Source of the DNA: Amphiura filiformis
Lineage: Eukaryota > Echinodermata > Ophiuroidea > Amphilepidida > Amphiuridae
Reading direction: 5' to 3'
DNA: 64,000 nt
Assembly (NCBI RefSeq): GCF_039555335.1
Contig: NC_092629.1
Location: 4,607,912 to 4,671,911, forward strand
The notes under the pieces: generated by a model
Told to the model about the DNA's origin: nothing
Seen by the model: only the letters and a program-made list of their open reading frames with translations
Databases searched by the model: none
Made by a program: the position numbers and the translations under genes
Shown: positions 1 to 12,540 of the stretch, one piece after another
How positions within the stretch are numbered: the first letter of the stretch is position 1
How the letters are laid out: each line of letters opens with the position of its first letter

Positions 1-580
1 GACAAAGTGTTCAATATCGAAATCAATATGCTCTGATTGGAATATTCTCACAATAATAGGCCGACTGTTACGATGTTTTATTTCGGTATTATTAAACAGT
101 ATTTTATATCATAAAAATTGACACACACAACTCAAGATTGTTTTTAACATTTGTTTCTCTTATCTTTTAACAATTTTTGTCACATCATACAAAGATGTCA
201 TTTTCCGTGTTGTACCTCCGATTCCGTGATTTTTTCCGTTTTCCGTAAAACAGAAAACTTCGGACTCTAGGTTAAGCCTTGGGCTACTTTTTCACATTGT
301 CTCTCACGGTTTTTGGTAATTTCCTGCTACATAAAAACCAATGGTAAATCATTTATGAGATCAATTGTAAGGCTTTTTACGGGCACCTGGATCCATAAAA
401 CGTATAAAATGACATTTGTCATGTTCCCTTGGTATTGAGCTACTTAGGGATCAGGTTTTTGTTTAAATAAGTGATTTGGTACATAATTCTATTAATACTA
501 TTGTATTTTTTCTCTGCCTTTTGTGGGTACATTGTAGATGTACTTTTCACCTTGTTCTCTTGCAGTAAGTATGTCACTGT

Positions 581-687
581 GCTATTCAAATTGAAATCCA
601 TACACCCCTAAAATGGAGTCTCATATACCCCATTTGAAATTCACACTCCCTGCATGTGGGAGATTAAGGGGGCATATGGATTTTTTC
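581..687. mobile_element. Palindromic MITE family A, partial copy
   Basis: A shortened member of the window's commonest repeat (consensus start gggctattccagttgaaatc). It keeps the 'gaaatccatacacccc' core, one inner 'atttgaaattcacactccct' half and a degraded end. Confidence 0.65.
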
Positions 688-714
688 TGTATCATGCTCA
701 CACTTGCTATTATA

Positions 715-851
715 CAAATATTAACTGTCTATGAGTATGATGGTCGAAATATAATCACTCGGTGAAAGATGGATTGTTCCATTACACGAGCTGGAACGGC
801 GAGTGATTATATTTTGACTATTACACAAATTTAAGACAGTTAATATTTGTT
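715..851. mobile_element. Short palindromic MITE
   Basis: Outer arms caaatattaactgtct and its near-inverse agacagttaatatttg enclose a second inverted pair, aatataatcactcg / cgagtgattatatt. The whole ~137-bp block can fold on itself. Confidence 0.6.
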
Positions 852-1133
852 TTATATCACTCATACATAAATTCTATTACTAAAATACTACTTAAGGTAG
901 GAAATACATTTATTCATCAACATAACACCATGTTTTGCGGTGATATACTTCACAATTTGGGGTCCACCCCATAACTAAATCGGCGAGTCCATGAGTCAGC
1001 GCACGGCTTGGCGCAGGCGTACTATGGCAAAGCACATGATGGTAAAGACTATCACACGGAGTGGGTGATGGTAAAAATGGCAAATGGTAATCAACCAATG
1101 AACTGTCTAGAATTTATGTATGAGTGATATAAA
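851..1133. mobile_element. MITE with a perfect 26-bp TIR
   Basis: The arm at 851-876 (begins tttatatcactcatac) is exactly inverted at 1108-1133. The 230-bp interior has no coding signal; the reading frame on the - strand at 910-1098 is in this interior and is not a gene. Confidence 0.7.
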
Positions 1134-1323
1134 GCCAAATGTTGGTGTTCTTTCATGTACTTCTTAGTTCTTACAAATTTAGGCGAAGTGATTTATAGTG
1201 CGCTACGTACAGGCACAATGCTAAACGTTGATTCACAGAGAAGATTTGTTACAGAAACCTTTGCAGCATAATACATGTTATAATACATCACCTCATTTCA
1301 TCCAATGACACTGCCAATACATT

Positions 1324-1500
1324 TGTAGACTGGCTAAACATGGGTCGATAGTCAATTTTAGAAATGAACTTATTTTGCAAGATCTGGATGTGCCCTGTTC
1401 ATTGAGGTATTTTTGGTCACTGTCAACCCATGTTGCACTAGATAGCAAATCAGTATAGAACATTGAAATGGAAGAAATGCATTGTGGGAAGTGTACAATG
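1324..1500 (+). repeat. Dispersed repeat E, copy 1
   Basis: Shares ordered blocks with 27877-28230. These include 'gactggctaaacatgggtcg', 'ttttgcaagatct', 'catgttgcactaga' and 'aatggaagaaatgcattgtg'. The function is unknown and no coding frame is shared. Confidence 0.6.
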
Positions 1501-2833
1501 TCTTCTGGAATTATTTTATTAAGACTTTGTTGATGGACTAGACAGGTTTATTGAGTATAATGAGTATCAAGTGTCCGCTAAATGTCATCGGCATGCTAAA
1601 AATCATGTCATCGTTCGCGAATGATGAGAATTTCCATCATTTGGCCAGTACATAGCATGATCATGTAAATATGTGTCCGCATTTCATCGTTGTATACATG
1701 TTTACTCAATGAACCAAATCTGTTTTGGAAAACCAGACAAGATATTCTATTCTGTAGTGTGAGATCGTCATGTACTTTACTGTAAATTTTATATCCAATC
1801 CTCCTCCCTCTTCATTAAATAGAATATGTTCCTCCTCATGGTGAAGAAGTTTACCCCCAAAATTCCTTCACTCCCTGCATAATTATTGATCCATCCCTTA
1901 TTCCCAAGTCATTCTTAACCTCCCCTTCATACTTAACCCCCTTTGTTGATAGTTTCTCCCTTAAAATAAACCCCTTGTTGTTGTTTTTGTTCCAAAACAT
2001 GTATCCTTTGTAATGGATCTTCTTTTGGTTAAAGTTTATGCCTTTGAAAACTTAGCCCCAGGCAAGTAACAAAGAAGTGGCGACACCGGAATTTTTTTCC
2101 CAGGGGTTGGGGGGATGAGTTTTAGATCATGAAATTGCTGCAAAAATGGTACATTTTCGATGAAAAAAAAGATCTTTGACCCTTCCCCCCGTGGTGTCAC
2201 CTCTGGTGACAACTTGCCTGATGTGTTTATAACTTTTTGTACCAATGAACATGTGCCAAATTCAAACCCTCTTTTGTATGAGAGCACAAACAAGACTGTG
2301 GGGCAGCCCCACTCTGGTACCACTCAAATTAGGTACAGTAGATATCTGGTAAATGTATTATTAAATATTTACTATAAAGTGGAATGGTGACTTACACCCC
2401 AACACCAATTAGCCCCACTCTGCCTGCAGCAGATCCTATAGCACGTTCCAGATACGGTGACACCTCGTGACGTCACGCTGGACAAATTCCATTCAATGTC
2501 AATGGAGCAAATAAACATGTATTCGATACAGCAAGAGTTGATCAGGGCACCTGTCTCATCAAATCATCAAAGTTGGAACAGATAATAGTTTGGCCTCACC
2601 CTGGCTGGTACTAGTATATTGAGGACTGTAGTCCAGAGTAGATCATCAGTCCCAATAGAGTGAAGATGGTTTGTGCTCTTATGTGCTAACATTCTCCTTG
2701 TAGCTGTTACTGCAAAAATGAACCCTTGGTGTAAACTAAATGCACAAAATAGTTTAATGTATATTGACCAAATCGATGCTATGTTTTAACAAAGCATCAT
2801 AATGAAATGAAAATGTCCCTTCTGTTTTTCCAG
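1501..2833. other. No gene recognised
   Basis: Upstream of the first recognised exon. It holds unique-looking AT-rich DNA and two short overlapping open frames at 2036-2390 on opposite strands, with no protein character I can identify. Earlier exons of the downstream gene may be hidden here. Confidence 0.4.
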
Positions 2834-2971
2834 ACTGTGGAGACTTGGAAAGGAGACGAGATCCAGGTGTCGTCAGTCAAGGAACCCACCGTATCATATG
2901 TAGGACCGCTTGAAGAACAGATTCCTGCTGCAGCACTCAATGCTACAGTGCCACTTGGATCTCTTGTGCAG
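2834..2971 (+). CDS. Internal exon of an unrecognised gene
   Basis: First of three consecutive coding exons that join in phase 0 and end in a stop at 4696. The upstream edge is a pyrimidine-rich acceptor ending ttccag and the downstream edge is a gtatgt donor. The exon is 138 nt and encodes 46 residues, opening TVETWKGDEIQVSSVKEPTV and ending PLGSLVQ. No transmembrane segment or catalytic motif is visible. I do not recognise the family. The three exons together give a 140-residue C-terminal part, so earlier exons must lie further upstream or outside the window. I could not place any of them in bases 1-2800. Confidence rests on exon phase and splice-site consistency, not on homology. Confidence 0.72.
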
Positions 2972-3227
2972 GTATGTAGCAATTTGTTCCATAACGACTC
3001 CCTATTATATGCTTACAGATTTATACAAGCTATACCTGTGTATGTATAGGAGAGAGAAGATGTATACCGAAGAAAGCTATTATAAAATATGATCTTCACC
3101 CGGTCTTACCAAATGTCATTTTGTTGGATATACCCAAACTTTATAACAAGTACATTTAGTTACTATAACAGGAGAGATGACTGATATCTTGCTCAATAAC
3201 CCTGTATCTCCATACTCTCTGTCACAG

Positions 3228-3434
3228 GTATTTCATCATGGACAACCAACTTTAGGAGACAGTCATCGATTCAGTGTGACCTCTGACCCTGAGGACACAT
3301 TCTCCCAAGAGCGTTTAGCTGGAGTTTACCGGGAGTTAGGCAATGAGGATCTGGACCCTGTGCCATTCTTTACCTTAATAGAACATCCTATTATCCTTGA
3401 TTGCCTGTCTATGTGTCATAGATATAAGGCTGCT
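3228..3434 (+). CDS. Internal exon of the same unrecognised gene
   Basis: Exon of 207 nt (69 residues) with acceptor ctgtcacag and donor gtaagt, phase 0 at both ends. It encodes a soluble-looking segment that starts VFHHGQPTLGDSHRFSVTSD, contains the acidic stretch PEDTFSQERLAGVYRELGNE and ends in a hydrophobic, cysteine-containing portion, LIEHPIILDCLSMCHRYKAA. The composition is that of a folded cytosolic or extracellular domain. A TIR-bearing insertion begins only 22 nt beyond the donor, so the following intron is mostly transposon. Confidence 0.75.
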
Positions 3435-3456
3435 GTAAGTTGGCATTTACCTTCTT

Positions 3457-4170
3457 GGTAAATCCCATAAGCCTTTGCAAGTAGACGTGAGATGTTGTCA
3501 TTTGACGTCATACTGATGTGCACATCGTTTAGCAAACATCATTTCTGCACATTTGAAAGCTGTGACGCGTGCAATATATTTACATTTACATATTTATCCA
3601 GTACTCACATAAAAATATTACAGCACATATGATAAAAAAGTATACATTATAAATACATACAAGATGTGGTCAATTGCATGAAATACCAGATATAGCAACG
3701 AAATATATGGATTATGGAGAAAAAACCAGATGAGTACCAAGGATAGCCCAAAAAGCCTCAATAAAATTGAGCTTATTTCCATTGGGGTCCTTAAAGAAAA
3801 AAGAAATGGGGGAAACAAGCAGATCAGGCAACAGAACCAAATAAATAAATAAATAAATAACTCCCAAACCCAAAATATTGCACATAAATTACGACCAAAA
3901 GCAAAAAGATCAAACCCCATCAATACCTAATGAAAGAACTCTGCTCAGTTCTTATGGCTTGATCCATCAGATGTTTTTGACGGTATTTTTAAATTGGGTC
4001 AAATTGGTGATCTGTTTGATGGAATTTGGTAATGAATTCCAATGTTTGATGCCACTATAAAAAAAAGGTGTGACTAACATTACCATGGTTTCTAGGAACA
4101 ACACAATAACGATGTGTGCATTGGCATGACACCGTCAGAGTTTTACCCACAATGGCTTATGGGATTTACC
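3457..4170. mobile_element. TIR element inside the intron
   Basis: The perfect 17-bp inverted pair ggtaaatcccataagcc (3457-3473) and ggcttatgggatttacc (4154-4170) bounds about 0.7 kb. This fills most of the first 740 bases of the 3435-4618 intron. It contains an (aaat)n tract at 3841-3862. No transposase is visible, so it is non-autonomous. Confidence 0.6.
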
Positions 4171-4618
4171 GATAAGATCTGTTTGTGTGTCTGCTTGCCT
4201 GCCTGTTTGTCCAGTGTCATACATTATTTTGATATAACACATTATTATTATCTTTAGCCTTTTACTTGTACAATGCTCTGTAAGTTTGACTCCCTTATTA
4301 TCAGCACAATCCAATGACCATGCATAGATGTTGAAGGACTGAACTTGTTTTTCGGGGTGTCTTCCTGTCTGTTAGTGCCATTTTGAGTTTGCTAATGCAC
4401 CCCTTACCTTTGTCCGCCATTGCCAACATGCTTATATTCCGCAGTATGGATTTCATATATATTTTACACTCCTTGGTGGTAAGCATTATTATTACTTCAT
4501 ACAACACCCCTCCCTGTCTGCCACCCTTGTTTGTCTACCTGTCTGCCTGCATATCTGTCGGTCTGTCTGTCTGCCTCTTGTCAGCTTTCTAAAATTCTTG
4601 ACTTTGTCTCTTACACAG

Positions 4619-4696
4619 GACCTGAAAGTCATCTTTGCTTCAGCAAGTGCACATCAACCACCCATGGACAATGATACACAAAGCATTATGTCTTGA
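4619..4696 (+). CDS. Terminal coding exon of the same unrecognised gene
   Basis: Exon of 78 nt including the TGA stop. It is preceded by a long pyrimidine tract ending ttacacag and continues in phase 0 from 3434. It encodes DLKVIFASASAHQPPMDNDT followed by QSIMS and stop; the end is polar and looks disordered. The 3' UTR start cannot be told from flanking DNA. The nearest palindromic MITE begins at 5063, and an attaaa hexamer lies at 5437-5442. Confidence 0.7.
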   Translation, partial: DLKVIFASASAHQPPMDNDTQSIMS

Positions 4697-5062
4697 GATG
4701 GAGTTTAGCCAGTGAAAGGATGATTAACATATTACCCATAATACTTTGCAAGTGTCATCACCATGGCTTCAACTGCCACTGTAGTTTGCAAATTGAATTC
4801 TATTGAAAAGATTTTATTTACAAACTGCCACAATGTAGTACCATGCTAGTCTTCATCATATGAACATAACCAAATTCAAAGCCCTCCATCCTCCTAATAA
4901 TGGACCCTCTTCACAAAAAAAACCAAAAACTGAAGAATGAGTCTCCTATATAAATTATTCATTCTCTGTTGATAGTAAATAAGAAGTTTTGCAATGTGTA
5001 AAAAACTGTAAATGAATTGCCCAGTAACCGGTAACAGGTTGTAGTCCCATCTGTTAATGAAT

Positions 5063-5247
5063 GGGCTATTCCAGTTGCAATCCATACACCCCCTATGAAA
5101 GACATGACCTTAATTTCCCACACAGGGTGTGTAGATTCAAAATGGAGTTATCCATTCAAGTAGCCTCATTTGAAATTCACACTCCCTGTGTGAAAGATTA
5201 AGAACATGTCTTCTATAGGGGGTGCATGGATTTAAACTGGAATACTG
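5063..5247. mobile_element. Palindromic MITE family A
   Basis: Near-complete ~185-bp copy running from gggctattccagttg to ctggaatact. Both halves carry the inner palindrome (…cccacacagggtgtg…) that makes the family self-complementary. Confidence 0.8.
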
Positions 5248-5526
5248 CACTCAAATAGCAGGCTTGTCAATATCACAACTAATTGGTACCTGCTATCATT
5301 GGAAGCTTGAAGAAGATGAATGTGTATATACAAAATGTCATATCCTGATTACAAGTACTCAACCTAATTAATTCCTGTCCCCTGACTTTATAAACTGTAA
5401 CTTGTGTATAAATTGCTTACAAATGAAGAATAAGTCATTAAAATTGTCATTAGGCATTTGTGAAATGAAAAATTGGCATAAACAAGGAAACAGCAGTACA
5501 GACAAAGTTGAAACCCTGTTCAAATA

Positions 5527-5680
5527 CAGTCAGTCTACTCTGAAGTACAAAGTATGGACGCATACATTGTGCCGACTTTGAAGGCATGCATACCTGCAGC
5601 AGAGACACAATACTGCGCACTGTTTACGCGCGGTATATGCGCGCATTGTCACTTTGTACTTTAGAGTGGACAGACTGTAG
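5527..5680. mobile_element. Short TIR element
   Basis: The arm 'cagtctactctgaagtacaa' is matched in inverse by 'actttagagtggacagactg'-type sequence at the right end. The interior is GC-rich with alternating gcgc. Confidence 0.55.
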
Positions 5681-5893
5681 CTAATTTCTCTCAGTATTTA
5701 AGTAGAGATATTGCAGTTTCATGTAAAATTTCCTATTTTGTCTTTCATACACTGCTTTCAGCTTAACCACTGGCAGGCTACTGTGTTAGCATGTATGCTA
5801 AAGGTGCAAAGAAATGAATTTTGATGATTTTTTTTTAACCTGCAAATGTTTCCACTGTATTGTATTGTCTAAAATCTAAAAAGAGTAGATATA

Positions 5894-6076
5894 AGGCTAT
5901 TCCAGTTGAAAAAAACATTCACTGCCTATGGAAGACATGACCCTTATTTTCCACATGGGTGTATATCCCAAATGGAGTCACCCATTCAGGTAAGTCCATA
6001 TGAAAGTCACACTTCCTGTGTGGGAGATTAAGGTCATGTGTTCCATGAGTGTATGGATTTCAACTAGAATAGCTCA
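5894..6076. mobile_element. Palindromic MITE family A
   Basis: A diverged ~180-bp copy starting ggctattccagttg and ending 'ttcaactagaatagct'. Confidence 0.75.
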
Positions 6077-6466
6077 TTATTGATTGCTCCCACAGTACTT
6101 GACTCCATCAGTAACATTCCGTCCTCAATATTACTTGGGAAAAATATTAAGAATCCGTCCTACATAACTGTCCGTCCATTGAACATCATAATATACTGTA
6201 TAAACTAGTTTGTGTGTGAAATTCCAAAATTAATCAAATAAAGGTATAATTTGCTTCCAAAGTTTGTGACTCTTATGGTGTATATTAATTAATAATATTG
6301 TGATATAATAAAATATATTATCATTAATCTATAAATCTGTCTTCTTGTGGTTTCTTAACAATATGTGACACTGTCTGATCCATTCAGACCAAAGTCAGCA
6401 ATAATGAAAATGAGATAAAGGCAAAAACAAGGAGCAAAAAACCAACATAAAAAATTATACATATCG

Positions 6467-6777
6467 ACTGCTCAGTGCCAGAAGTTTGTAAGTGCAATAG
6501 TTGCCATGTGTAGATGAGTACAATTAATGTACTGTGTGTATAATTTGGTTCACCTCAAGTTTGGTAGCAATGTATGTGAGTATTTCGCTCGCCGCAGTAT
6601 CAAATCGTGCACGTTAAGTTAAACGTGCTGCGTGTACACGCACAATTACAGGGGCGGTTTGTCGGCACACGGCGCAACCGCGAAAAAGCATTGACATCGC
6701 TACCGAACTAAATTATAAATTGCCAAATGTTTACAGGGCAACTATTGCACTTACCCACTTCTGGCACTAAGCAGTAG
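6467..6777. mobile_element. MITE with ~38-bp TIR
   Basis: The left arm at 6468-6505 (ctgctcagtgccagaagt…) is matched in inverse at 6737-6774 (…cttctggcactaagcag). About 230 bp of unique interior, no coding potential. Confidence 0.7.
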
Positions 6778-6954
6778 ATACCAAATGTTCATTAACTTTC
6801 CCTATATATATCATGATATTAAAACAATCAATTAAACCTGCTCATCCAAAAGATAGCCTTCAATTAACCCTACAAATTTGTACATTTGCAATGACATCAA
6901 TTTGAATAAAGGCCAATTTATCATTCTTAATAATAATATGCTATTCTCTGTAGA

Positions 6955-7560
6955 TCTGCCTGTTTGTATGTCTGTGACTGCTAATGTGAGGCCGTCATAG
7001 GTCGTACAGGGCTCAAACTTGGTGGGTGGGTGTAGCTAGTTCTGTCCTGGCAAGAAGAGGTTTATGTTTGTTAAGTCATCTGACCCTGGGGCCCTCCCAG
7101 GGGTCATCTGAGGTCAAATTACTAAAAACTGTTGTATGGGCATGAAACTTGGTACATGTAGGTACCATCAACATTTAGAGCAAAATTTTTGGAAGGTCGT
7201 TTTGGAGTCATCCGAGGTCAAATTAGTAAAAACTGTTGTATGAGCATGAAACTTGGTGGGTACAGACAACATTTAGAGCCAAAATTTTGGAAGGTCATTT
7301 TGGGGTCATCCACGGGTCATCTGAGTTCAAATTAGTAAAAACTGTTGTCATTTGGAATCATCCGAGGTCACTCATGGGTCATCCTAGGTCAAATTAGTAA
7401 AAACTGTTGTATGGGCATGAAACTTGGTGGGTACAGTCAACATTTATTTTGGCCATTTTGGGGTTACCAGGGGTCAAATTAGTAAAACTGTCATATGGGC
7501 ATGAAACTTGGTGGGAACAGTCACCATCAGCCAGGTAATCGAGCCCAGCCGAGAACCGCC
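6955..7560 (+). repeat. Degenerate ~110-bp tandem repeat
   Basis: At least four imperfect units share 'aaattagtaaaaactgttgt', 'gggcatgaaacttggtggg' and 'ggtcatccgaggtca'. A related fragment occurs in reverse orientation near 29540-29600, so the unit is dispersed as well as tandem. Confidence 0.75.
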
Positions 7561-8070
7561 AAATATGGGTAACCGCCTAGTTCTTAATAATTGATGGAAG
7601 TTGACTATTCAGTCCAACAAGTATTGTTCAATCTGTTATTTTCATTTTCTAATGAATATTGGTTGATGACAAAAAAAAAGTGCAGATCAGATATAGCGAT
7701 GGTGTGATATTATTTGATGTTTAAAGGGAGTCTCCGGCAATCGTAACATTATACCTTATATGTTAGAAAAATAATTATCAAGCACAAATCACATGGTTTC
7801 ATTTAAAAGAACCTCATATTGAACATAAAAACAGTCGGCTCTCAACATGCGATATTCAAAATTCCCGCACTCCCCCTCTCCGCGTAATGCGTGACATTAA
7901 ATGACGACATCTGATCTCAGGTGTTATGGGATTAACCGAAAAGGTCAATTGTTGCAAGACTTGCCATAGGTAGGGCCAAAAATCTCAAAAAATTGTCTAA
8001 TTTGGTCTAATTGGGCAAAAAATCTCAATAAAATGTAGCCAAACAGCAAAATCCATAGGAGGGAACACTG
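7561..8070. other. Intergenic, nothing recognised
   Basis: Mixed AT-rich DNA between repeats, with no splice-bounded open frame or inverted pair that I can support. Confidence 0.4.
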
Positions 8071-8073
8071 ATT

Positions 8074-8231
8074 GGGCTTTTTGTTAAAATCCATACACCC
8101 CTTAGACATAAAGTGTGGATTTCAAATGGAGTTACCTGAATGGGCGACTCCATTTAAAATTCACATCCCCTGTGTGGGAGATCAAGGTCATGTTTTCCAT
8201 TAGGGGTGTATGGATTTCAACTGGAATAGCA
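8074..8231. mobile_element. Palindromic MITE family A
   Basis: Copy lacking part of the left inner arm. It starts gggctttttgttaaaatcc and ends ttcaactggaatagca. Confidence 0.75.
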
Positions 8232-8823
8232 CAATGCAGCTGTGCAAAAACACAACAAATAAACTAAACATTGCGTAGATTAACTTTGGTTTATTTTACT
8301 CTGCATCTAGACCATACAATTTTAAATTACATAACTTTGATCAGATCATAAAATAAATCAATGATATTTACATCCTAAAAAAATTTTGGTGCATCAACAT
8401 AATCTAAACGAAGTTCAAAAACATTATTACTTCCAACAATCTCACCGCTATCTCACCAACAGATGCGAAGCACGCATTAGGATCGGGCCAATCCCCTCGT
8501 CATGGAGACGGTTTAAGGACCGGCCGTCATAAAGCATCGTCAGCAAGACTTGGATGAGAATGTTGATAGTGATATGTTTTGAGCCCATTCTCAACTTAGC
8601 TTATATATTTTTAAGTACTATTACTTAACAAGTAGCATTTTTTTACCTTCGTTATTTTTTTTTCACAAATTTGAGCAAAATAAAAGTGTGAATAAGTTTA
8701 TTTAGTGCATGGGTCTATTTATATACTGTACACACAAAGTATCCTTACACTGAAAACAAAGTGCACCAGCATTAATTGCTGCCATATGTAATAAATAGCC
8801 ATAAACAAGGTATCTTTACATAA

Positions 8824-9252
8824 AATGTGACGTGTCATGTCAAAAGGAGACACTTTTGGGCAGGATCGTAAATGGAGAAATAGTCAAAAATCTGCCGGTG
8901 GGTTATTTTTTCACAATTTGGGTTTGTTGCTAATTTGTGATGTTATTAATGTTAAAAATATTGTCTGATAGTTTCAGACCGGAATATAACTGGCATCTTG
9001 TATTTTTTGAGACATTTTTCAAGCTAATTCCTACTCTCAACATTGTCAATAATATTTTTAAAGGCCGATATCTCAATTTCCAATTTTATAATACCATAAC
9101 TTCCAAACTCAATAATCTTCGCTTAGGAATGTCCGATTTTTATGGAGGAAAACGGCGTTGTGGAGCAAAATATCTCTATATTTAAGATCTGTAAAAACCT
9201 CAAAATTCATAACCTGCCCAAAAGTGTCTCCTTTTGACATGACACGTCACAT
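8824..9252. mobile_element. MITE with ~38-bp TIR
   Basis: Left arm tgtgacgtgtcatgtcaaaa followed by ggagacacttttgggcagg. The right end is the exact inverse (cctgcccaaaagtgtctcc … gacatgacacgtcaca). The 82-codon open frame at 8937-9185 lies in the interior and shows no domain. Confidence 0.8.
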
Positions 9253-9613
9253 ATAAAACACTTCACACAGCAGCCATTGGATATATCGATATAAATATAC
9301 AAATATTTCCCTAACTTAAAGCTATTTGAATGAAAAAAGAAAGCTTCTCAAAAGTGTCAAAATTTACATCGATTGTTCCCTCAAAGCACACAGGTTATGA
9401 ATACAGGGTGGCACAATAGTCTGTAGGAATTGCTTTGAAGGAGGAAAAAATAATCAAAATTTGCAACTTTTGAAACTATCTCTTGTCATTCAAATGCGTA
9501 TATGTTGGAGGAATAAAGAAGTATTGTACTGATCGTACCGATTAAGGTCTCAAAATTCTCTATTGACCACTTAATTTTGCCATTTTAGTTTTAGTGTCAT
9601 CAAGAACGTACTT

Positions 9614-9766
9614 CAGGGATGTAAGTTTTCTGTATTTTTACAGAATTCTGTAATTTTTGTAGTCCAGATTTACGCAATTTCTTTTATTTTCAGCCCATTT
9701 TGGGCTTTTTAGCCCGAATTTACACGTTTTTTTCCGTATTTTCTCTTCAGGGTTACTTACATCCCT
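9614..9766. mobile_element. Short TIR element
   Basis: The ends cagggatgtaagt and acttacatccctg are inverted copies about 150 bp apart around a T-rich interior. Confidence 0.55.
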
Positions 9767-9818
9767 GGTACATGTTTTTAAGTGTCAGGATACCCTTTGT
9801 GCACAGTATAGAATAATA

Positions 9819-10003
9819 GGCTATTCCAGTTGAAATCCATACACCCCCTATGGAAGACATGACCTTAATCCCCACACAGGGGGTGTGAATTTCAAATGGG
9901 GTTACCTGAATGGGTAACTCTATTTGAAATTCACACTCCCTGTGTTGGAGACTAAGGTCATGTCTTCTATAGGGGTTGTATGGATTTCAACTGGAACAGC
10001 CCA
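9819..10003. mobile_element. Palindromic MITE family A
   Basis: Well-preserved copy running from ggctattccagttgaaatcc to ctggaacagccc, with both inner arms present. Confidence 0.85.
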
Positions 10004-10041
10004 ATGTCACATTTTACAACATTAACTAAACTGCTTGATAT

Positions 10042-10348
10042 GGGCTACTCCATTTGAAAGTCACACCCCCTCCAATACAATTAAACAGTTTCCATAGTTT
10101 TAGCCAGCCAGATCGAATTATTTTCATCCAAAACAGTAGAAAAGTTATGGAAGATTGTGAAATTCCAACAAACTTTCCCTGATAGGGACAAATTGTGTAA
10201 AATCTGACTGGATGTCATCACTTTAACATAGTTCACAGTTTCAAGATGAATGTGCAGCCCTTTCCGCCTGGATTGACCATGCAGATCGACTGGAAATGAT
10301 GGCTGATCATCTTCTACAGGGGGTATGAATTTCAAATGGAATAGCCCA
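10042..10348. mobile_element. Family A relative with a unique core
   Basis: The ends gggctactccatttgaaag and tttcaaatggaatagccc are inverted and resemble the inner arm of family A. They enclose about 240 bp of unrelated DNA, including an 84-codon - strand frame with no recognisable domain. Confidence 0.6.
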
Positions 10349-10483
10349 ATTGGTGCAAGGTGAAAATGTCCACTTTACATGACAATATAGTCTATTCAAT
10401 GTAAGGTGGAGCATGACCCCATCCATTAAACCTTATGTTATTTCATCATGTTCAAAGTCATATTCCAGCTGAGATTATTTATA

Positions 10484-10710
10484 CTTGATACCGTTAACGT
10501 TCACCTAATGGCGCACCTGGGCTCCCATGCCTTAGGGTAAATTTCATGTACAAATAGAGAGCTACCCCCTCTAAATATCCCAACAAGAATTAAGGGTATG
10601 TGCCCTTATTTGCTAGTGAGATTTTTATGGGAAGGCACTTTTAGTTTGTGTCTAAAATTCCAGTAATGTCAAGGGAGCCCATAGCGCCATTAGGCGGACA
10701 TTTACGGTAT
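10484..10710. mobile_element. MITE with taccgttaacgttc-type ends
   Basis: Left 'taccgttaacgttcacctaa' + tggcgc is mirrored by 'gcgccattaggcggacattt' + acggta. The inner part (cccaacaagaattaagggt) recurs in degraded form at 11300-11425. Confidence 0.65.
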
Positions 10711-11591
10711 TAGTCTCAGTTTATTATCCTGGCTTGTGCATTTTGTATGTATGGTTTCAGTGTTTTACACAGATGAGATTACAAGCTGTCAGCGTATGTC
10801 CTTCCGGTTGATATTGTTCTAAACAATGGCAACCGAACGGAACCAGATGGAACCGCTGGTATCCCTAAACTTACTTACGGTGTTGGAGATCATTTAGAGA
10901 AAGATGGAACATGATTTTGAACAGGATCAGCAGTGGATTTAAGGTTGTAGCAGCAATGACTACAATTATAAACTATTGGTGTTTTGTGAATAATATAAAC
11001 ATTTTGCTCTTGGAACGGGGTCACAAGAGATAATGTTCCTGAAATCTTGTTTTGGGTTTTTTTTTGATAAATTGTCAAATAAATATGGGTTCAGGAAAGT
11101 GGCCAGATAATTTTGTTGTAAAAATGAAATAATTTGTTTTTCTTATACCGTATAATGGCAAGATATACTGCAGTCATTGCAGATACAACCTTATTCCATG
11201 CACTAACATGAAACATTTCTGATGAGTTTAGGGAAGTATAGATCCATATGGCATAGCTGTAATGTAAATAATGAATAATGACCGTACAGATTAGCTTACT
11301 GGTACTCTCTCCTCTAAAAATCCCAGCAAGAATTAAGGGTCTGTGCCCTTGTTTGCTGGTGGGATTTTTTTACTGGAGAGCACTCGTGTCTAAAATTCCA
11401 GTTACGTCAAGGGAGCAGCCACATATGTGTTATTTATAGGTGAATCTTTATGATATGAAAGGTATGTAAAACTTGATGAGCCTGTAAAGCTACAGGCTAT
11501 TTTGATGAAAATATTGAATTTGTTGAACTTTTTGGTCAAACTTGTCTTTATTTATAGCTACTGCCCATCCACCTTCAACCTGGCTGGGACA
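10711..11591. other. Intergenic with one decayed repeat
   Basis: Contains the degraded relative of the 10484-10710 element at 11300-11425. Otherwise unique AT-rich DNA without a supported gene. Confidence 0.4.
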
Positions 11592-11777
11592 AGTTATTCC
11601 AGTTGAAATCCATACACCCCCGTGGAAGACATGAGATTAACCTCCCACAAAGGGGAGTGTGAATTTCAAATGGAGTCACCCATTCAGGTAACCTCATATG
11701 AAATTCACATTCACTGTGAGGAAGATTAAGGCCATGCCTTCTACAGGGGGTGTATGGATTTCAACTAGAACGTCCCA
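11592..11777. mobile_element. Palindromic MITE family A
   Basis: Copy starting gttattccagttgaaatcc and ending ttcaactagaacgtccc. Confidence 0.8.
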
Positions 11778-12297
11778 TTTCAAATAAAACACTATTTTCT
11801 CCCACTTTGGCACCAGAAAACGTTACACGAAGTCAAAAAGCCTCAAACTGCAGTTTTGCAAACTCGGAGACTATCAGAGTAGTGTTCATTCCAGGTCATG
11901 GCCACACATCACAGAGCTGCTGAAAGCTCTCAAGACATCAGCGACAAAGGCTCTCAAGATGTCAGCGGCAAAGTTTTTTAGTCTTTTAATTAAAGAAGAG
12001 GTTAAAGTTTCATCTTCTCCCGGAGATATTGAATTATAAGTTGCTTTCTCAAGAGTATCTCACAATACGGAATGGTAGAATTGACAGAAGTGCAGGGGTT
12101 TTTGCATGGTTACGGTAGCCATGGTGACACCTTCCCTCCACTCATCAGACATGGTTATTTGTGTTGATATGTTTATTTTGCTAGTTCAGCTTCTACATCC
12201 TTTACTGTATCCTGTAACCAAACATAAAATAGAAATTGACTTTATACCACATTTACTTCGCAAATTTGACTTGTGCCATGTTTTATGTGTAAGCCTA

Positions 12298-12540
12298 TGG
12301 ATATACAGGCTGTATCAAAATGATTGGTACCCATCAGTTTTTGGTGATTGTCAACCATGCTTATGATAAATATGTACAACATTGCCTCCTCTTGATGACC
12401 AGGATTGATAGTTTTTTGACCATATACAATGTCATCTATAGATAAGGTAGCTCCTATGTTGCATTTTCATGTGGCAGTGTTGTCCATAATCACTATAAGA
12501 TATGGGTACTAATCATTTTGATGCAGCCTATATTAGCCAT
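12298..12540. mobile_element. TIR element
   Basis: Left 'aggctgtatcaaaatgattg' + gtacccat faces right 'atgggtactaatcattttga' + tgcagcct. The imperfect arms are about 30 bp long and 200 bp apart. Confidence 0.65.
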
